Part shown: in pieces, positions 1 through 10,795 of the stretch
Position numbering within the stretch: the stretch's first letter is position 1
Layout: the number at the start of each line of letters is the position of its first letter
Origin: Zelonia costaricensis
Taxonomy: Eukaryota; Euglenozoa; Kinetoplastea; Trypanosomatida; Trypanosomatidae
Direction of reading: 5' to 3'
Assembly (NCBI GenBank): GCA_030849075.1
Contig: JASAOO010003499.1
Coordinates: forward strand, 1-64,000
Length of the DNA stretch: 64,000 bases
The notes under the pieces: generated by a model
Told to the model about the DNA's origin: nothing
What the model saw: only the letters and a program-made list of their open reading frames with translations
Databases searched by the model: none
Made by a program: the position numbers and the translations under genes

Positions 1-320
1 GTCGCAGGGCTCGCCCCCGACGCGTCCGGCGCATCCACAGACCAGAAGACGTGGTCGAACTGGAAATCCTGCGCCGCGCGTCGGGTGCCCCCCGTTGGCG
101 CATCGGCTGACGATGACGCACCGGCGCTGGCACCACCGCTGCCGCCAATCGAGCCGCCGGCGCCCACCGCCCTCACCGTCACAACCGCCGTCGCCTGGTT
201 GCCTGCGATGGAGATGGTCGTGCCGTCCACGGCCTTCTGCTCCCGCGCGTTTAGGGGTCGCACGCGAACGGATACTTTCACCCGCTCCGTCTCGGTGTTG
301 GCGGCGGCGGCGCGTGGCAT
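1..320 (-). CDS. Kinesin motor protein, N-terminal fragment (cut by left edge)
   Basis: Reading leftward from the ATG at 320-318 gives 106 codons with no stop before the window edge. The first residues are MPRAAANTETERVKVSVRVR, followed by PLNAREQK. The stretch VKVSVRVRPLN (residues 13-23) is the first beta strand and RP motif that open kinesin motor domains. Further on, FQFDHVFW (about 85-92) matches the F-x-F-D-x-V-F strand that precedes the P-loop. Between them lies a Gly/Ser/Ala-rich stretch (about 51-77), longer than in most kinesins. The ATP-binding P-loop would lie beyond position 1, so subfamily and cargo cannot be judged. Kinesins move along microtubules with ATP; trypanosomatids have many lineage-specific members. 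The assignment to the superfamily is strong. The gene is the most downstream member visible in the leftward unit. Confidence 0.85.
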   Translation of the reverse strand, partial: MPRAAAANTETERVKVSVRVRPLNAREQKAVDGTTISIAGNQATAVVTVRAVGAGGSIGGSGGASAGASSSADAPTGGTRRAAQDFQFDHVFWSVDAPDASGASPA

Positions 321-1572
321 GATGACGGTGTTTTTAGGGTGGGGGTGCGGACGGGGCAGGGGAGTGGCGCGGGGGCGCAAGACGACCACGCGTGCTGATG
401 TGTAGCGATAGTTGCACCAGCTCTTGGGCTGGGTCTCGTCACCTACTCAAGGCAGCGGTGGGGGCAGGCGTGATTGCGCGCTGCTGGAGTGAAGTGTAGT
501 GGAGTCGCGAGTGTTCGCGAGGAGGGTTGAGTTCACGTCACAGCCGAGGGGGCAGTGTCACGCCTCAGCTGGAACGCTTGTGGGATGCGGGCGGGGGGTG
601 GAACACCACAGCCCTCAGCACCCAACAGAGAGAAACAAAAAAGCGACGCGTGGTTGTCGCGTAGCACGGCAAACACACCCAGTTGCGGCAGTCCCCCCAC
701 CCCCTGAGGTGCAGATGCGGTGCACTGCGAGGACAACAACGCAAAGGAAATGAGGAGGAGGAGGAAGAGGGCGCAGGCTGCGGTGGAGCGGGGAAGGAGG
801 TAACAGTGCACCCGTCAGCGAGCGGGGCAGGAGGCGGCGTCGAGGTGGGTGAGGCAGCAGAGAGAACGTATCAGAGAGAAAGACAGAAGTAGAGGAGGGA
901 AGAGGAAGCAAAGAACTGGCGAAGGCAACGAAGTGAGTGAAGCGACGAAGGAGCGGAGGGGAAAATGCTGAAGAACACAAGGAAAAGAAGGGGAAAAAAA
1001 GCAGGTGACTAAGAGAGTGCAGGGAGAGGGAGGGAGGGGGAGGGAGGGGGGGGGCTTGAAGTGAGGTAGCGACTTACCCCACGAGGTCCACAACAACAAA
1101 GGCACACGTTTGAACACACTCACACACACATACACACACTCAAGGCCGTCTTCTGTTTCCACAAAGAGCTTCTCCGGTGCACGACAACGCGCACGACACA
1201 ACGAGCTCGTAGAGAAGAGAGAAAAGAGAGCTAGAGGGAGCGGAAGGGGGGAGGGGGGCAAGTGCGGACCGGTGTTGGGGGTCCGCGTGCACGACACTGC
1301 CCGAGTAAAGCGATCACAGTCGTCGCGAGCAGCGGCGAACGAGAAGAAGGAGGGGGGCGGCGGAAAAAAGAAATCTGCAGGGCTGCGCCAGCAGTACGGG
1401 GAGCGGCGGAGCTGGGAGACGGAGTTGAGTCAGCGCAATACACCACCAAGTCAAGAAGGGAACGTGCGAACGAGCGGGCGAGTGGGCCGTGGAGGACCGG
1501 AAGTGGGAGGGCAGCAAGAAAGACGCGAGATACCAAGCCAGCGCGGAGGTACGAGGGGGGCGGTGTACCGCT

Positions 1573-1604
1573 CACACACACACACATACACACACACACA
1601 CACA
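1573..1604. repeat. (CA)n microsatellite
   Basis: Almost pure CA dinucleotide tract with one interruption (ATA), in the region upstream of the kinesin. It reads as UG repeats in the leftward transcript. Confidence 0.9.
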
Positions 1605-2999
1605 CTTCTCAACTAATCCAGTCACTACACCGAAGGGAGCAGAACAAATCAAGTGCGATGGTGAGGCAACAAGGCAAGGAGCTCTGTAGAGAGAGAGATG
1701 GAGGAGGTGGACGCCACGAGCAGGTCCGCCGCAGTCAGGGTGCGGTGGCACACGGGGGAGGGCGCCAGAGCGGGAAGCAAAGAGGAGGTAAAGACCCACC
1801 AAAACGGAGGGCCGCTGTGGCGTCGCCGTGTGACAGCCAAGTCCGAAAACAGAAGCGTTCGTTTTTCGTTGCTGTACGTGTGTGCGCTCTGCCCACCGTA
1901 TCTAGTAAATGCTCAAAGGCGAGTGAAGCCAGTTCGAGACGAGGGTGAAACAGAACACACAAGGACAGCAGCAGACGTCTTCTGTCCTCTCGACATGCAC
2001 TTAATACGAGAGAGGTGGTGGTGATGGGGGTGGGGGGGGGGGCGTGGCAGCAGCACCGAGGAGTTTCTCACACCGTAGTCGTGATGGGTGGGTGCGTTGG
2101 AGTGTCGGCTGTGACGACAACAACGACGATGGCGCGCCGCTGCTTCTTTTTTCCTCTCTTTTTTTTTTTTGGCTTGTTGTGTTGTGGTGTTCCCTGCTGT
2201 CCACCTCGCCCCTTCGTCGGCGCTAGATGGGCGGGGGAGGTCAAGAAGGGAGGGGGGCGCGAGCGGGGAGCAAGGCGCTGTCGGAGGAGACACGGCGGCC
2301 GACGGAAGGGGGGAGGGCGGGCGGTCGGGCGAGGCGGTGGACGCCGGGCAGCGGCGGGGAGAGGAGAAAAGGGTGAATCGGTGGATGTTGTTTGGGGGGG
2401 GCGGTGGGGAAGGCTGAGCTACTGAAAGGGGTTTCACGTGAGGCACTAGGCGAGACGAGAAGAAGGCGCGACACGTGTAGGCTGCCTCGGAGTGCGCGGC
2501 GGGATCTACTGTGTCCGTCCCTGCTTACCCTCGCGGTTGTTAGTGCCTTGCCTGGCTGAATCGTCGACGTGGCTTCGTTGCTAAAGCCGCTTTTCTTCTC
2601 TCTCTGTGTCTGTACCTCTGGCGGATGTGCTCAGCTTGTGAATGCCCGATGCAAGCGCAACGATATGCGCTTTCCTTGCGTGTGTGCGGGGATGGGTGTG
2701 CGTGAGTGGATGGGTGAACGATGACCGGCGATGCACGTGCAGGGAGCGTTGCGTATGAGATGCCGCACGGGGAGACTCCTCGAGAAAACAAGCCACGCGC
2801 CGCTTGTGCCCGGTGGCGCGGGCTGGCGTAGCGCGGTGCCCCGTTGCACACGGAGGAAGGGAAATCAAAAAAAGAGGAGCTCACCACGTGCGCCGGACTG
2901 AGACACGTTCGTGGACTGACGCGCCCAATGGTGCTTGTTTTCTTTCGTGTTTCTTTGTTTTTTGTTTGTTTCGGATGTGAAGGACACGGACCCGTGTGA

Positions 3000-3037
3000 A
3001 AACACACACCAACAGACGCGCACACACACACACACGC
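3000..3037. repeat. CA-rich tract just beyond a stop codon
   Basis: Imperfect CACACA sequence about 70 bases downstream, in the minus sense, of the stop codon of the 1694-residue gene. It would lie in its 3' UTR as UG repeats. Confidence 0.75.
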
Positions 3038-3106
3038 AGCTGTCCACCGCGTCGTCGAGCGCTTCCTCCACGTCAACCGCCTTCGCCCTTCTGCTTCTCC
3101 CCCGCC

Positions 3107-6100
3107 TCAGGCGTTCTCGTCGTGAAGCGGCCCTCCCTGCTCGTCGTCCTCCTCTACGAGCACCTCGACCGCGCATCGCCCTTTCAGCACCTCGGCCATG
3201 GCGTCCTCCACCGACATCGCCGGCGCCTGTGACTCGCGCTTCTTCAGCTGCACCAGGCGCAGGTAGAGCGCGAGCAGCTCCGGATGTACAGAGCGCGCCG
3301 GCGCGCACGCAGGTCTGCTGGCGTCCGTGGTGCTGGGCATTGTCCCTGCTGTGGATGGTGCGGATGTGTACGGCGGCGTGGGGGAGCTCGCGCCATCCCG
3401 TGCCTCGCCGGGACGTCGTGGCCGACGACGCAGCAGCAACGCGTCGAGCGAGTCGAGCGCAGATAGCGGCAACAGGGCTGCACGGTGGCAGTTTTCAGAC
3501 GTGAGCGCCGATGTGTCACGAGGTGGAGCGCGACGCGATCGGAGGCTATGCGCCTGAAGCGGCGGTGCGGTGGCTGGCGGTGAAGTGAGGCCCGGGTCGT
3601 CGAGCCCCACACGACACTCCGCCAAGATGAAGGTGCCGAGCAGATGCAGGGGCACGCGCAGCTGCGCTGTCGGCTTGCTCGCAGGAGTCGCAGGTGCCGC
3701 AGACGGGGAATGAGCGGGGACGGACGTGATGGCGGTGTCCATGGTGCCCCCACCAGCGGACCTCGCCGCTGTCCCATTGCCGCCTGTAATCGCCTCGGCA
3801 GCATCGACGTGCGAAGGTCGCGTCAGCGCGTCCGCCCAAACAGGCGCTTCTCGCAGCGTGGGGAGGTCGTTGAGGACGGCCGGCGACAGCAGAGGCGACC
3901 CATCGGCGCACAGCGTCGCGGCATCTGCACCAGCGCTGCTGCGCCAGGTTTCCGCGGATGAAGGCAGCGTGTTTGCCTCCGGTTGGGTGGCGCCGCTGGC
4001 GCAGCGGCCTTGAAGTTGCATGGCTGCGTGATGCGGGGCGTCGCGGGCGTCGGTGGTGAAGATGTAGGATGGCTCTCTGGCGAAGAAGACCAGCACGGCG
4101 GCGAGCGCGCGGCCGTACCACTCGCGCAGCAGGACGCGCTCAATCTGCGCGTACACGTCTGCCACCACGGCGTCGGTAGCCGGGCAGGGTGCAAGGTCAC
4201 CCCTGCCACGGGTCCCTACAGCGGCGGCCATCGCAGGAGGGGGGAGGCTGCCGGCAGAGGCAGCCGCAGCACGCGCCGTGAGGTGACCCACCAGCTCTCC
4301 ACTCTCCGCTGGGTGGTCTGTGTCGGGCACAGCCTCAGGGCGCGCCAGTGCGGCCGCGCAGCGCTCCTCCACAACCTGCAGCGTGCGCAGCACCCGCACC
4401 GCGTGCTCGACGGACACGACCCGATCGAGCGGCAGCGCCAGCAGCGAGTAGAGCCGCCTACTTGCGGTGTGCGCGTCTGCCTCAGCCCCGCCCGCCGTGG
4501 TGGCGTGTGCGGCATCGGCTGAGGCCCCGCAGCGCAGGGTGCGCACCGCCGCGCCCCACGTGCGCTCCCCACCGCGGGTCAGCAGCCAGTTGAGCAGCAT
4601 GGGTGGCAGCAGCGAGGTGGGCGGCAGGATGGGCCACAGCTGCGAGCTCAGCGACTGCGCCACCCGGCGCACGAGCGCCTCCTCAGCCTCGAGTGACCAC
4701 CCGTTGTTCGCCTCTGCGGCCTCGCCCACCGCCTCCGCGGAATCCGTGCAGATCGGACGGCGGGAAGAAGGAGACGTTAGCTGCGCCTCTGCCTGATCGC
4801 GGTTCGGCAGCGCGGGGGTGTCCAGCGCGCGTGCAAGTTGCTCACGCTGCGCGTTACCCTGTGCCAAGACGTGCAGCTCCTCCACCTGTCGCATCAGCAC
4901 GTAGAGCCACACAACGACGCAGGCCTCGTCGGCGATGAAGTCCGTCGGTGAGGTACACAGCAGGTCTGCCCAGCTCCGAAGCTGGGCAAGCCGCGCAAGA
5001 GCTTCGCTCGGCGGCGGCAGCAGCGCTGCCGCCCTCTCCTCACGCCCCACGGCGCCAAGCACGGGCGCCGAGCTGACGACAGTGTCGCCGTCGCTGGTGC
5101 GCCGCCCAGCCGGCGAGCACGTCCCCATCTCCGCGGCTTGCTCGAGTTGCAGCCCGGCGCGCGTCACGGCGGCACGCGCTCGAGAAAAGAGAGACGCCGT
5201 TGCCGCAGCACCGTCATCACCACCCCGCGCTTGGAAGACAACCTGCACGTCGGCCATGAGACGACCAACATCGCCAATGCACGCAGTGGAGCCGACAAAG
5301 GCGTCGCCGCCTTCCTTCGCGCAGCAGGCGCGCAAGGAACTCGCCGCTCTGCCATCGCCTTGGAGTTGCGTCGGCGCCGCCACCCAGCGGTGCACCACAG
5401 CCGCCAGCTCCGGCACGGCACACGCCAGCGACGCAGACACCTCCGCTGCCGGTGTTGGCGCGGTAGATGAAGGTGCGCTCCAGCACGTCTGCAGCGCCGC
5501 TGCGAGCACAAGCTGCCGCGCTAGCCCATGCGGCGCACACAGCAAGGACACCCTAAGCCAGTCGCGGCGCTCTGACGACGACAGGAGAAGCGCGCAGTAG
5601 GTGCGATGCTGCTCGGCCAGACGCTCTACCGCGGTAGCCGCCATCGCCGTGGTGAGCAAGCGCACTTCCGGTGGTGGTGCTACCGCGTCTAGAGGAGAAC
5701 GCAGCTTCACGCCCGTGTGGACGAGTGCGTCCGCGGGATGGGGCGCGGTGGCCAGGCACGCGGCCCACTGCCGCGCACACCACGCGTGGCTGCTTGCCAG
5801 ACAGCTCAGCGTCAGCTCAAGAGCCTCAGCGGGGCGGAGTCGGTGCTGCACGAGGAGAAGTGCCGCGCGTGTGCGTGCCTCGTGCCGCCGACCGGCTTCA
5901 GCCACCGACGGCGACGGCGGCGCTCGTGGAAGCGGCAGCGAGAGCCCGCCGCTGTGGTGTGGTGCTGCCAGAGCTGACGCGTCATCACCGAAGAGAAGCT
6001 GCGACCAGCGGTGCTGCTGCGTGAGCGGCGGCGGCTCATATGCCGCGCGAGTCGAGTCGGTGTGTCTTTTTTCGACGGCGTGACCCCGTGGTGACGGAGC

Positions 6101-8191
6101 GCCACCCACCACGCGAGCCCAGAAGGCACAGTCGGACATCGCAGCAGCACCGGCGTGCTCGAGCAGGTGTGGGAGTGTGAGCAGCGCCTCCAGCAGCGCC
6201 GGCACCTGCACCACGCCCCCGCATTGGATGCGGTGCAGGTCCGGCAGACCCGGCATGACCTGTGCAGGCGGCAGTCGTGGCCACACCTCTTCCAGCAGCT
6301 CGCACGCCGCCGCCCACGACGGAGCGCGGCGCACGGCTCGCGTCAGCACACACAGCAGCGCCGCCTCCTGTTGCGCAGACAGCGCCGGCGTCGGCGGCCT
6401 GTGCGACGCGGTGGTGCAGGGCGCGAGCGTGTCCAGCCATCGCTGCAGCTCCGCAAAGCTCGCGAACCGAGTCGCCGCGCGCATGAGCCGTAACAGAGCG
6501 TCCTGCTCCTCCGACACCAGCGCCACCGCGTCCAGACACCACGACGGCGGCGGTCGTGGCGCGTCGCCCCCGTCCCCGCTCGTGTGCGGGAACGTGTGCG
6601 GCGAGCGGAGGCACATGGCCCGCCACGCAAAGGTCACGACATGGCGCGTGAGGGCAGTGAGCTGGTGGAGGGGCAAGTCGTGCGCTGCCCGCAGAGACGC
6701 GGCAGCGGTAGTCGTGGCATCGCCATAGGTCGCGTGCACGCCACCAGACACCGTGGGCACCGCTGCGAGGGATTTCACCTTGCGCAGTACGGCGTCGTCC
6801 TCGTCCACGGCGTCACGGGCTGGACCTGCCGCATGGCGTTCCGCAGACCCTCGAGTCTCGAGAAGGACGTCCGTCGCCGCCGCGGTGCACGACTCGTCAT
6901 CGTTGCCGTGCCCGGGCGTTGACGCGGCGGCGTCACCGCCCACGCGCCAGCTGGACTCGATGCGGTGACGTGACGGCTGCCTGTTGTGAACTACGCCGAG
7001 CCGCACGGCATGCCGCGCCGTCCACACCGCCGTCAGCACCTCGAGCAGGTCTGTGAAGATGGGCATCGCGTGTGCGGCGCGTTGCACGTACGCCAGCGCA
7101 CCCTGTGGTGCCGCATCGTGCGAGTGTGGCGGTGTGGACGGCGTGGCGGACAGCCCCGCGAGGTAGTCCGGTCCCCACCCGTACTGCTGCAGGTGGCAAA
7201 TAGCTTCCACCGCCCGCCACACCTCGTGCACCGACGGACGAGGCACGCCAATCGACAGCCGCAGCACGTCGGCGAGCCCGACGTGCAGGACAGTGGACAG
7301 GCTCAACAGCGACGGTTGCGGTGGTGGCGGCGACAGCACGGACGTGTTGTGGGCAGCGTTGCCGCTGTCACCGCTGGAAGCGAGGAGGGCGTGGAGCGGT
7401 TGCAGCGCGGGGTGCCGTGCCGCCGCTCTGTCAAGAAACGCGCTGGCACGTGTCGTGTGCGTGGGTGAGCCCCATGGACCAGCCGCGTCAGTGCCCGTGA
7501 GCTCGCCACCGCCCGCGTCCGGTGCGCGCCACGCCTCGCTGTCCGACCCCACCTCACTCTCTGCGGCGTCGCAGAGGACTGCCGGCCCGTCTTCGCGAGA
7601 GTGCTGCGACGCTGCGCGCTCGTTGCGGAGCAGCATCCCGTACACGGCAATGACCGCCTCCAGCGGCATCACTGGCTCCCCCACAGCGAATGTGGCGCAA
7701 CCCGCCTCTTCATGTCCGCCGTCGCCGTTGTCATCAGTTTGTTCGCGTTGCCGCCACTGCCTACCCTCGGCCAGCTCGTGGAAGCAGTCGAGTGCGCTGC
7801 GCCACGGCAGACTCGTGCCGCAGAGTAGCCGCGACACCGAGACGCGCGTGCGCGGGCGGGAGGGGGGTGGCGTCGCCTGCTCCACGTCCTCATGGACACC
7901 GGCGCGGTCCGGTGGAGTCGCGGCTGCGCTGTCGTTCAGCCCGTGCTGCGCAACAGAGGCACGACACGCGACGGTTGCAGTGCCAGAGGAGTCCGCGGAG
8001 GGGCCGGCCGTGAAGCCGAAGGGGGGCGTGGTGACTCCGGTGGCGGTGACGGCGGTGGCGGTGGTGCGGGCGTGCGCGGTTCGAAGTCGCTGTCGCGCCG
8101 CGGGGGTCGCTGCGCCAGTGCCCGAGCCTGCCGCGCTGCTTGCGACGGAGGAGAGACGGAGGAGGTCCACTCGCTTCCACCGCGATGCCAT
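3107..8191 (-). CDS. Large probable mitochondrial protein with helical-repeat character, unknown function (1694 aa)
   Basis: I do not recognise a named family. The ATG at 8191-8189 follows a strong acceptor (T7-C5-AG, 34 bases upstream), which supports this start. The N-terminus (MASRWKRVDLLRLSSVASSA) is basic, Ser/Arg-rich and without acids, like a mitochondrial presequence. The body is Ala/Leu/Arg-rich with Pro/Ser/Gly linkers. It repeatedly shows amphipathic helical pieces with a W-x-x-A-(L/A/V) pattern, for example WAAACELLEEVW, WADLLCTSP and WGAAVRTLRC. This spacing resembles the degenerate PPR-like proteins that are abundant in trypanosomatid mitochondria, where members bind RNA or belong to the mitoribosome. 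That link is inference. No catalytic motif was seen. The C-terminus is acidic. Coding is supported by a single open frame of over 5 kb and consistent codon bias. Confidence 0.8.
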   Translation of the reverse strand: MASRWKRVDLLRLSSVASSAAGSGTGAATPAARQRLRTAHARTTATAVTATGVTTPPFGFTAGPSADSSGTATVACRASVAQHGLNDSAAATPPDRAGVHEDVEQATPPPSRPRTRVSVSRLLCGTSLPWRSALDCFHELAEGRQWRQREQTDDNGDGGHEEAGCATFAVGEPVMPLEAVIAVYGMLLRNERAASQHSREDGPAVLCDAAESEVGSDSEAWRAPDAGGGELTGTDAAGPWGSPTHTTRASAFLDRAAARHPALQPLHALLASSGDSGNAAHNTSVLSPPPPQPSLLSLSTVLHVGLADVLRLSIGVPRPSVHEVWRAVEAICHLQQYGWGPDYLAGLSATPSTPPHSHDAAPQGALAYVQRAAHAMPIFTDLLEVLTAVWTARHAVRLGVVHNRQPSRHRIESSWRVGGDAAASTPGHGNDDESCTAAATDVLLETRGSAERHAAGPARDAVDEDDAVLRKVKSLAAVPTVSGGVHATYGDATTTAAASLRAAHDLPLHQLTALTRHVVTFAWRAMCLRSPHTFPHTSGDGGDAPRPPPSWCLDAVALVSEEQDALLRLMRAATRFASFAELQRWLDTLAPCTTASHRPPTPALSAQQEAALLCVLTRAVRRAPSWAAACELLEEVWPRLPPAQVMPGLPDLHRIQCGGVVQVPALLEALLTLPHLLEHAGAAAMSDCAFWARVVGGAPSPRGHAVEKRHTDSTRAAYEPPPLTQQHRWSQLLFGDDASALAAPHHSGGLSLPLPRAPPSPSVAEAGRRHEARTRAALLLVQHRLRPAEALELTLSCLASSHAWCARQWAACLATAPHPADALVHTGVKLRSPLDAVAPPPEVRLLTTAMAATAVERLAEQHRTYCALLLSSSERRDWLRVSLLCAPHGLARQLVLAAALQTCWSAPSSTAPTPAAEVSASLACAVPELAAVVHRWVAAPTQLQGDGRAASSLRACCAKEGGDAFVGSTACIGDVGRLMADVQVVFQARGGDDGAAATASLFSRARAAVTRAGLQLEQAAEMGTCSPAGRRTSDGDTVVSSAPVLGAVGREERAAALLPPPSEALARLAQLRSWADLLCTSPTDFIADEACVVVWLYVLMRQVEELHVLAQGNAQREQLARALDTPALPNRDQAEAQLTSPSSRRPICTDSAEAVGEAAEANNGWSLEAEEALVRRVAQSLSSQLWPILPPTSLLPPMLLNWLLTRGGERTWGAAVRTLRCGASADAAHATTAGGAEADAHTASRRLYSLLALPLDRVVSVEHAVRVLRTLQVVEERCAAALARPEAVPDTDHPAESGELVGHLTARAAAASAGSLPPPAMAAAVGTRGRGDLAPCPATDAVVADVYAQIERVLLREWYGRALAAVLVFFAREPSYIFTTDARDAPHHAAMQLQGRCASGATQPEANTLPSSAETWRSSAGADAATLCADGSPLLSPAVLNDLPTLREAPVWADALTRPSHVDAAEAITGGNGTAARSAGGGTMDTAITSVPAHSPSAAPATPASKPTAQLRVPLHLLGTFILAECRVGLDDPGLTSPPATAPPLQAHSLRSRRAPPRDTSALTSENCHRAALLPLSALDSLDALLLRRRPRRPGEARDGASSPTPPYTSAPSTAGTMPSTTDASRPACAPARSVHPELLALYLRLVQLKKRESQAPAMSVEDAMAEVLKGRCAVEVLVEEDDEQGGPLHDENA

Positions 8192-8225
8192 GCTTGTGGC
8201 GGTCCTTCTCGGCAGACGGTTCGGA

Positions 8226-8241
8226 CTGGGGGAAAAAAAGG
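8226..8241 (-). promoter_or_regulatory. Candidate spliced-leader acceptor for the 1694-aa gene
   Basis: Read on the minus strand this is CC-T7-CCCCC-AG, a textbook pyrimidine tract joined to AG. It lies 34 bases upstream of the ATG at 8191. Trans-splicing here would give a short 5' UTR with no upstream ATG. Confidence 0.65.
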
Positions 8242-9607
8242 CGGTGCGTGGGGAAACCGAAGAGGCGACCGAGGAGGCAGGCGCACGCTAGGGGGGGGAG
8301 CATGCCCCCCGTGTGGGTGCGTGGTCAACGGCAGGAAGTGTGTGGGTCTGTGTGCTGCGCCACGGCGCGCACGCGAAGGTCAGCTCCCCGCTGCGGGGAC
8401 GCCTCCGCTCTCTCTCTCCGGAGTAGAGTGCACGAGTGCCGCGCCTCCACACACACCGCAAGTGCGCGTTCACTAAGGCGACGGCGCAGTCGCACACACA
8501 CACACACGCACGCACGCCGGTGTAGGTTTGAGGAGCCAAGATGGAAGCCGCCTCTCCCTCCACATGTATGCGCCCACCAGCAAAAAAAAACACCACGCAG
8601 GAGTGGGGAAGAGTGGAAGAGACGAGAAGTAAGCGAGGGCTTGCAGAGCAGTATGAGGAGGGGCCGGGGGGGGGGGAATGCGGGGCGGAGGTTCGTACGC
8701 AAGCTCGACAAGGCGGCCTCTTTTTCTTTCCGTTCCCAACGCAACCGAGAACCGAGCAGCACCTCCAATGATGGAGTGATGCGGCGCTGCTGGGGGGAGG
8801 GGGGGGGGGGCTGGTGAAGGCGTCAGGCGCACCCAAAACGCGTCTTCGTGAGAGCCCAGCCAACGCACAGGTTTCTCCTCTTGCTCGCCGGCTGCACATC
8901 TCTTTTTTTTTCCTTTTTTGTGTGTTGTGGTGGCGCTCACGAGTTAAGCGATGGCGCATCGTCCCTGCAGATCGGGCCTGCACTTCAAACCCACCACGTC
9001 CCACTTCTCGCCTCGCCATTCCCCAGCCCCATCTCGGAAAGCCCACCCACTTCCCTCTGAGGTTCACTGAGTACAATGGGGGGGAGAGTGCGAGGAAACA
9101 CACGGCTCAAATGCCAGCACACACACACACACACTTACACCGGTGCTGCCTCGCGCGTCGCAGCATGCACGCTCAGATGCACTGCACGCAAGGAAGCTGG
9201 GAAGGGCGGTGGAGAAAAAGGCGGGGGTGGGACGAGGGGGAGGTTACGGTGCAGCGCGTGGCACACATCAATCTGCAAGAAAGAAAAAAAAGAAAACACA
9301 CAAGACACACGCACGATCTGGACGCGCACACTCACGTACACAACCAGGAGGCAAGGAGAGGAAGATTGAGGCAAAAGGAGAAGGGGCGGGGGCCTATGTG
9401 ACTCAGCTCCACATAAAGTGCATTCTTGGCCCCACACTACCCCAACCCCCCCCCCCCCTCTTACGCCGCCAACAAAGGACACAGCGGCACGTGCCGCCGC
9501 CGACTTCGTCTCCTGCTTAACCGCCTCCGCCGCGACTTGGGCGGCGTGCGCGCGCGCGCCCAGGGATCCTCAAGCACAGATACGTCAGAAACACATACGA
9601 GGCTAGG

Positions 9608-9668
9608 CACACATCCTCACACAGACACACACACACACACACACGCATACACACACACACACACACAG
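9608..9668. repeat. Long (CA)n microsatellite
   Basis: Around 60 bases of nearly uninterrupted CA repeats in the gap between the MPDU1-like gene and the 1694-residue gene. It is one of the longest dinucleotide tracts in the window and becomes (UG)n in the leftward transcript. Confidence 0.9.
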
Positions 9669-10795
9669 AGATAGTAAGAAAAGAAGAAGACAGACATCGG
9701 TTGCTGTTTTTTGTTTTCTTTGTTTTAGGGTGGAAAGAGAAGCAAGGGTGCGGGGGGAACGACGGTTTCCCCACTCTTGACCTTCAATTACGTTTGTTGG
9801 TCCGACTCTGTGGGGGTGGGTGGGTGCATTGGTGGGGGTGGGTGCATTGGTGTGTTTTACTTTTGATGGCGGCGCACACGTGCGCATCGCGCGTGCGCGG
9901 AACAAGACAGAGACCCACACAGACGAGGGAGAGGGGAGAAGGCGGGAAAGGCGGGAAAGAGGCAAAGCAGCGAGCGGCGCGGGGAGACTCGCCCCACACG
10001 CGGGAGCCCAAAACGGAAGAGGGGGGGAGGGGGGCAGACACGTGCCCGCTGGCCAGTGAGCCAATGAGCAAGAAAAGGAAGAAGGGAAAAAGCCCAGAAG
10101 AAAAGTGGCGAGGCGAGACGTTTCGCTCTTCGTTTTTTTTTTTGTTGCTGTTTGTATGTGTGCAGGCGCGAGGCTGCTTGCGTGTGTGTGGGGGGGGGGG
10201 GTGGCCAGGTGGGGATCACCGTGGCTGCGGGTCCACTCCGCCACGCTTCTACAGCAGCTTGCGAGCGCGAGAGCCGGGAGCGGCTCGCTGCACCAGTCTA
10301 GATGAAGGCGCTTCGTTAGAAGGAGGAGGAGGAGGAGGAGGAGTGGACAGAACAGGAAAAGCAAAAAGGAAAGAGGGAGAATAAAATAAGTGGCACGTAG
10401 AAATTGTGTTTTGGGGGAGGGAGGGAGGTGCTGTTTGTGAGTCAGCGCGTACATGCGCGTGCGTCTAGGGATAACATGACGTGTGCGTGTCCGACCGCGC
10501 CGCACTCCATCGACAAGAGTGGCAGCAGCAGCAACAGAATGCCGCAACAACGGCTGGAGCAGGTAGCAGAAGAAGAAGAAAAAAAGCGCGCAGCGACGGA
10601 TTATTGAAGAGGGGCAGAGAGAGCAAGGGGGGGAAGTTTCGGGGAGCATTGGAGGAAGGGAGAGGGGGCGGCGGGGGGAGAACGGGCAACGGGCAGGAGG
10701 GATGAGATACAATGTTAGGGGACGTGTGCCAGCTGCGGTGTGTTGCCCTTGCCCCCCCCCCCCTCTCCCCCTCGTCAGCCCTTTCCTTCAACGCC

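Larger units (their letters stand above)
321..3106. other. Intergenic region, minus-strand unit (no gene seen)
   Basis: About 2.8 kb between the kinesin start and the stop of the 1694-residue gene. On the plus strand it is purine-rich (GGGAGG-type tracts, longest around 1018-1055), so the transcribed sense is pyrimidine-rich, as expected for UTRs and splice signals. It holds CA tracts at 1113-1140, 1573-1604 and 3000-3037. Open frames here translate to low-complexity Cys/Val, His/Thr or Pro/Ser runs and show no protein family. Confidence 0.7.
8192..10795. other. Intergenic region (no gene seen)
   Basis: About 2.6 kb between the 1694-residue gene and the MPDU1-like gene. It contains the acceptor for the former at 8226-8241, CA tracts at 8492-8516 and 9608-9668, a C-run at 9448-9458, a G-run near 10190-10201 and a GGA-repeat tract at 10321-10342. 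A long minus-strand open frame (9603-10712) translates to Pro/Ser/Leu and Cys-Val low complexity and is not credible as a gene. Confidence 0.65.

Noticed and set aside
333..340. Single TTAGGG-like hexamer
   Set aside because: One isolated copy; no telomeric array is present at either end of the window.
9603..10712. Minus-strand open frame of 369 codons in the intergenic region
   Set aside because: Translation is Pro/Ser/Leu and Cys-Val repeats from pyrimidine and GT tracts; no domain and no balanced composition.
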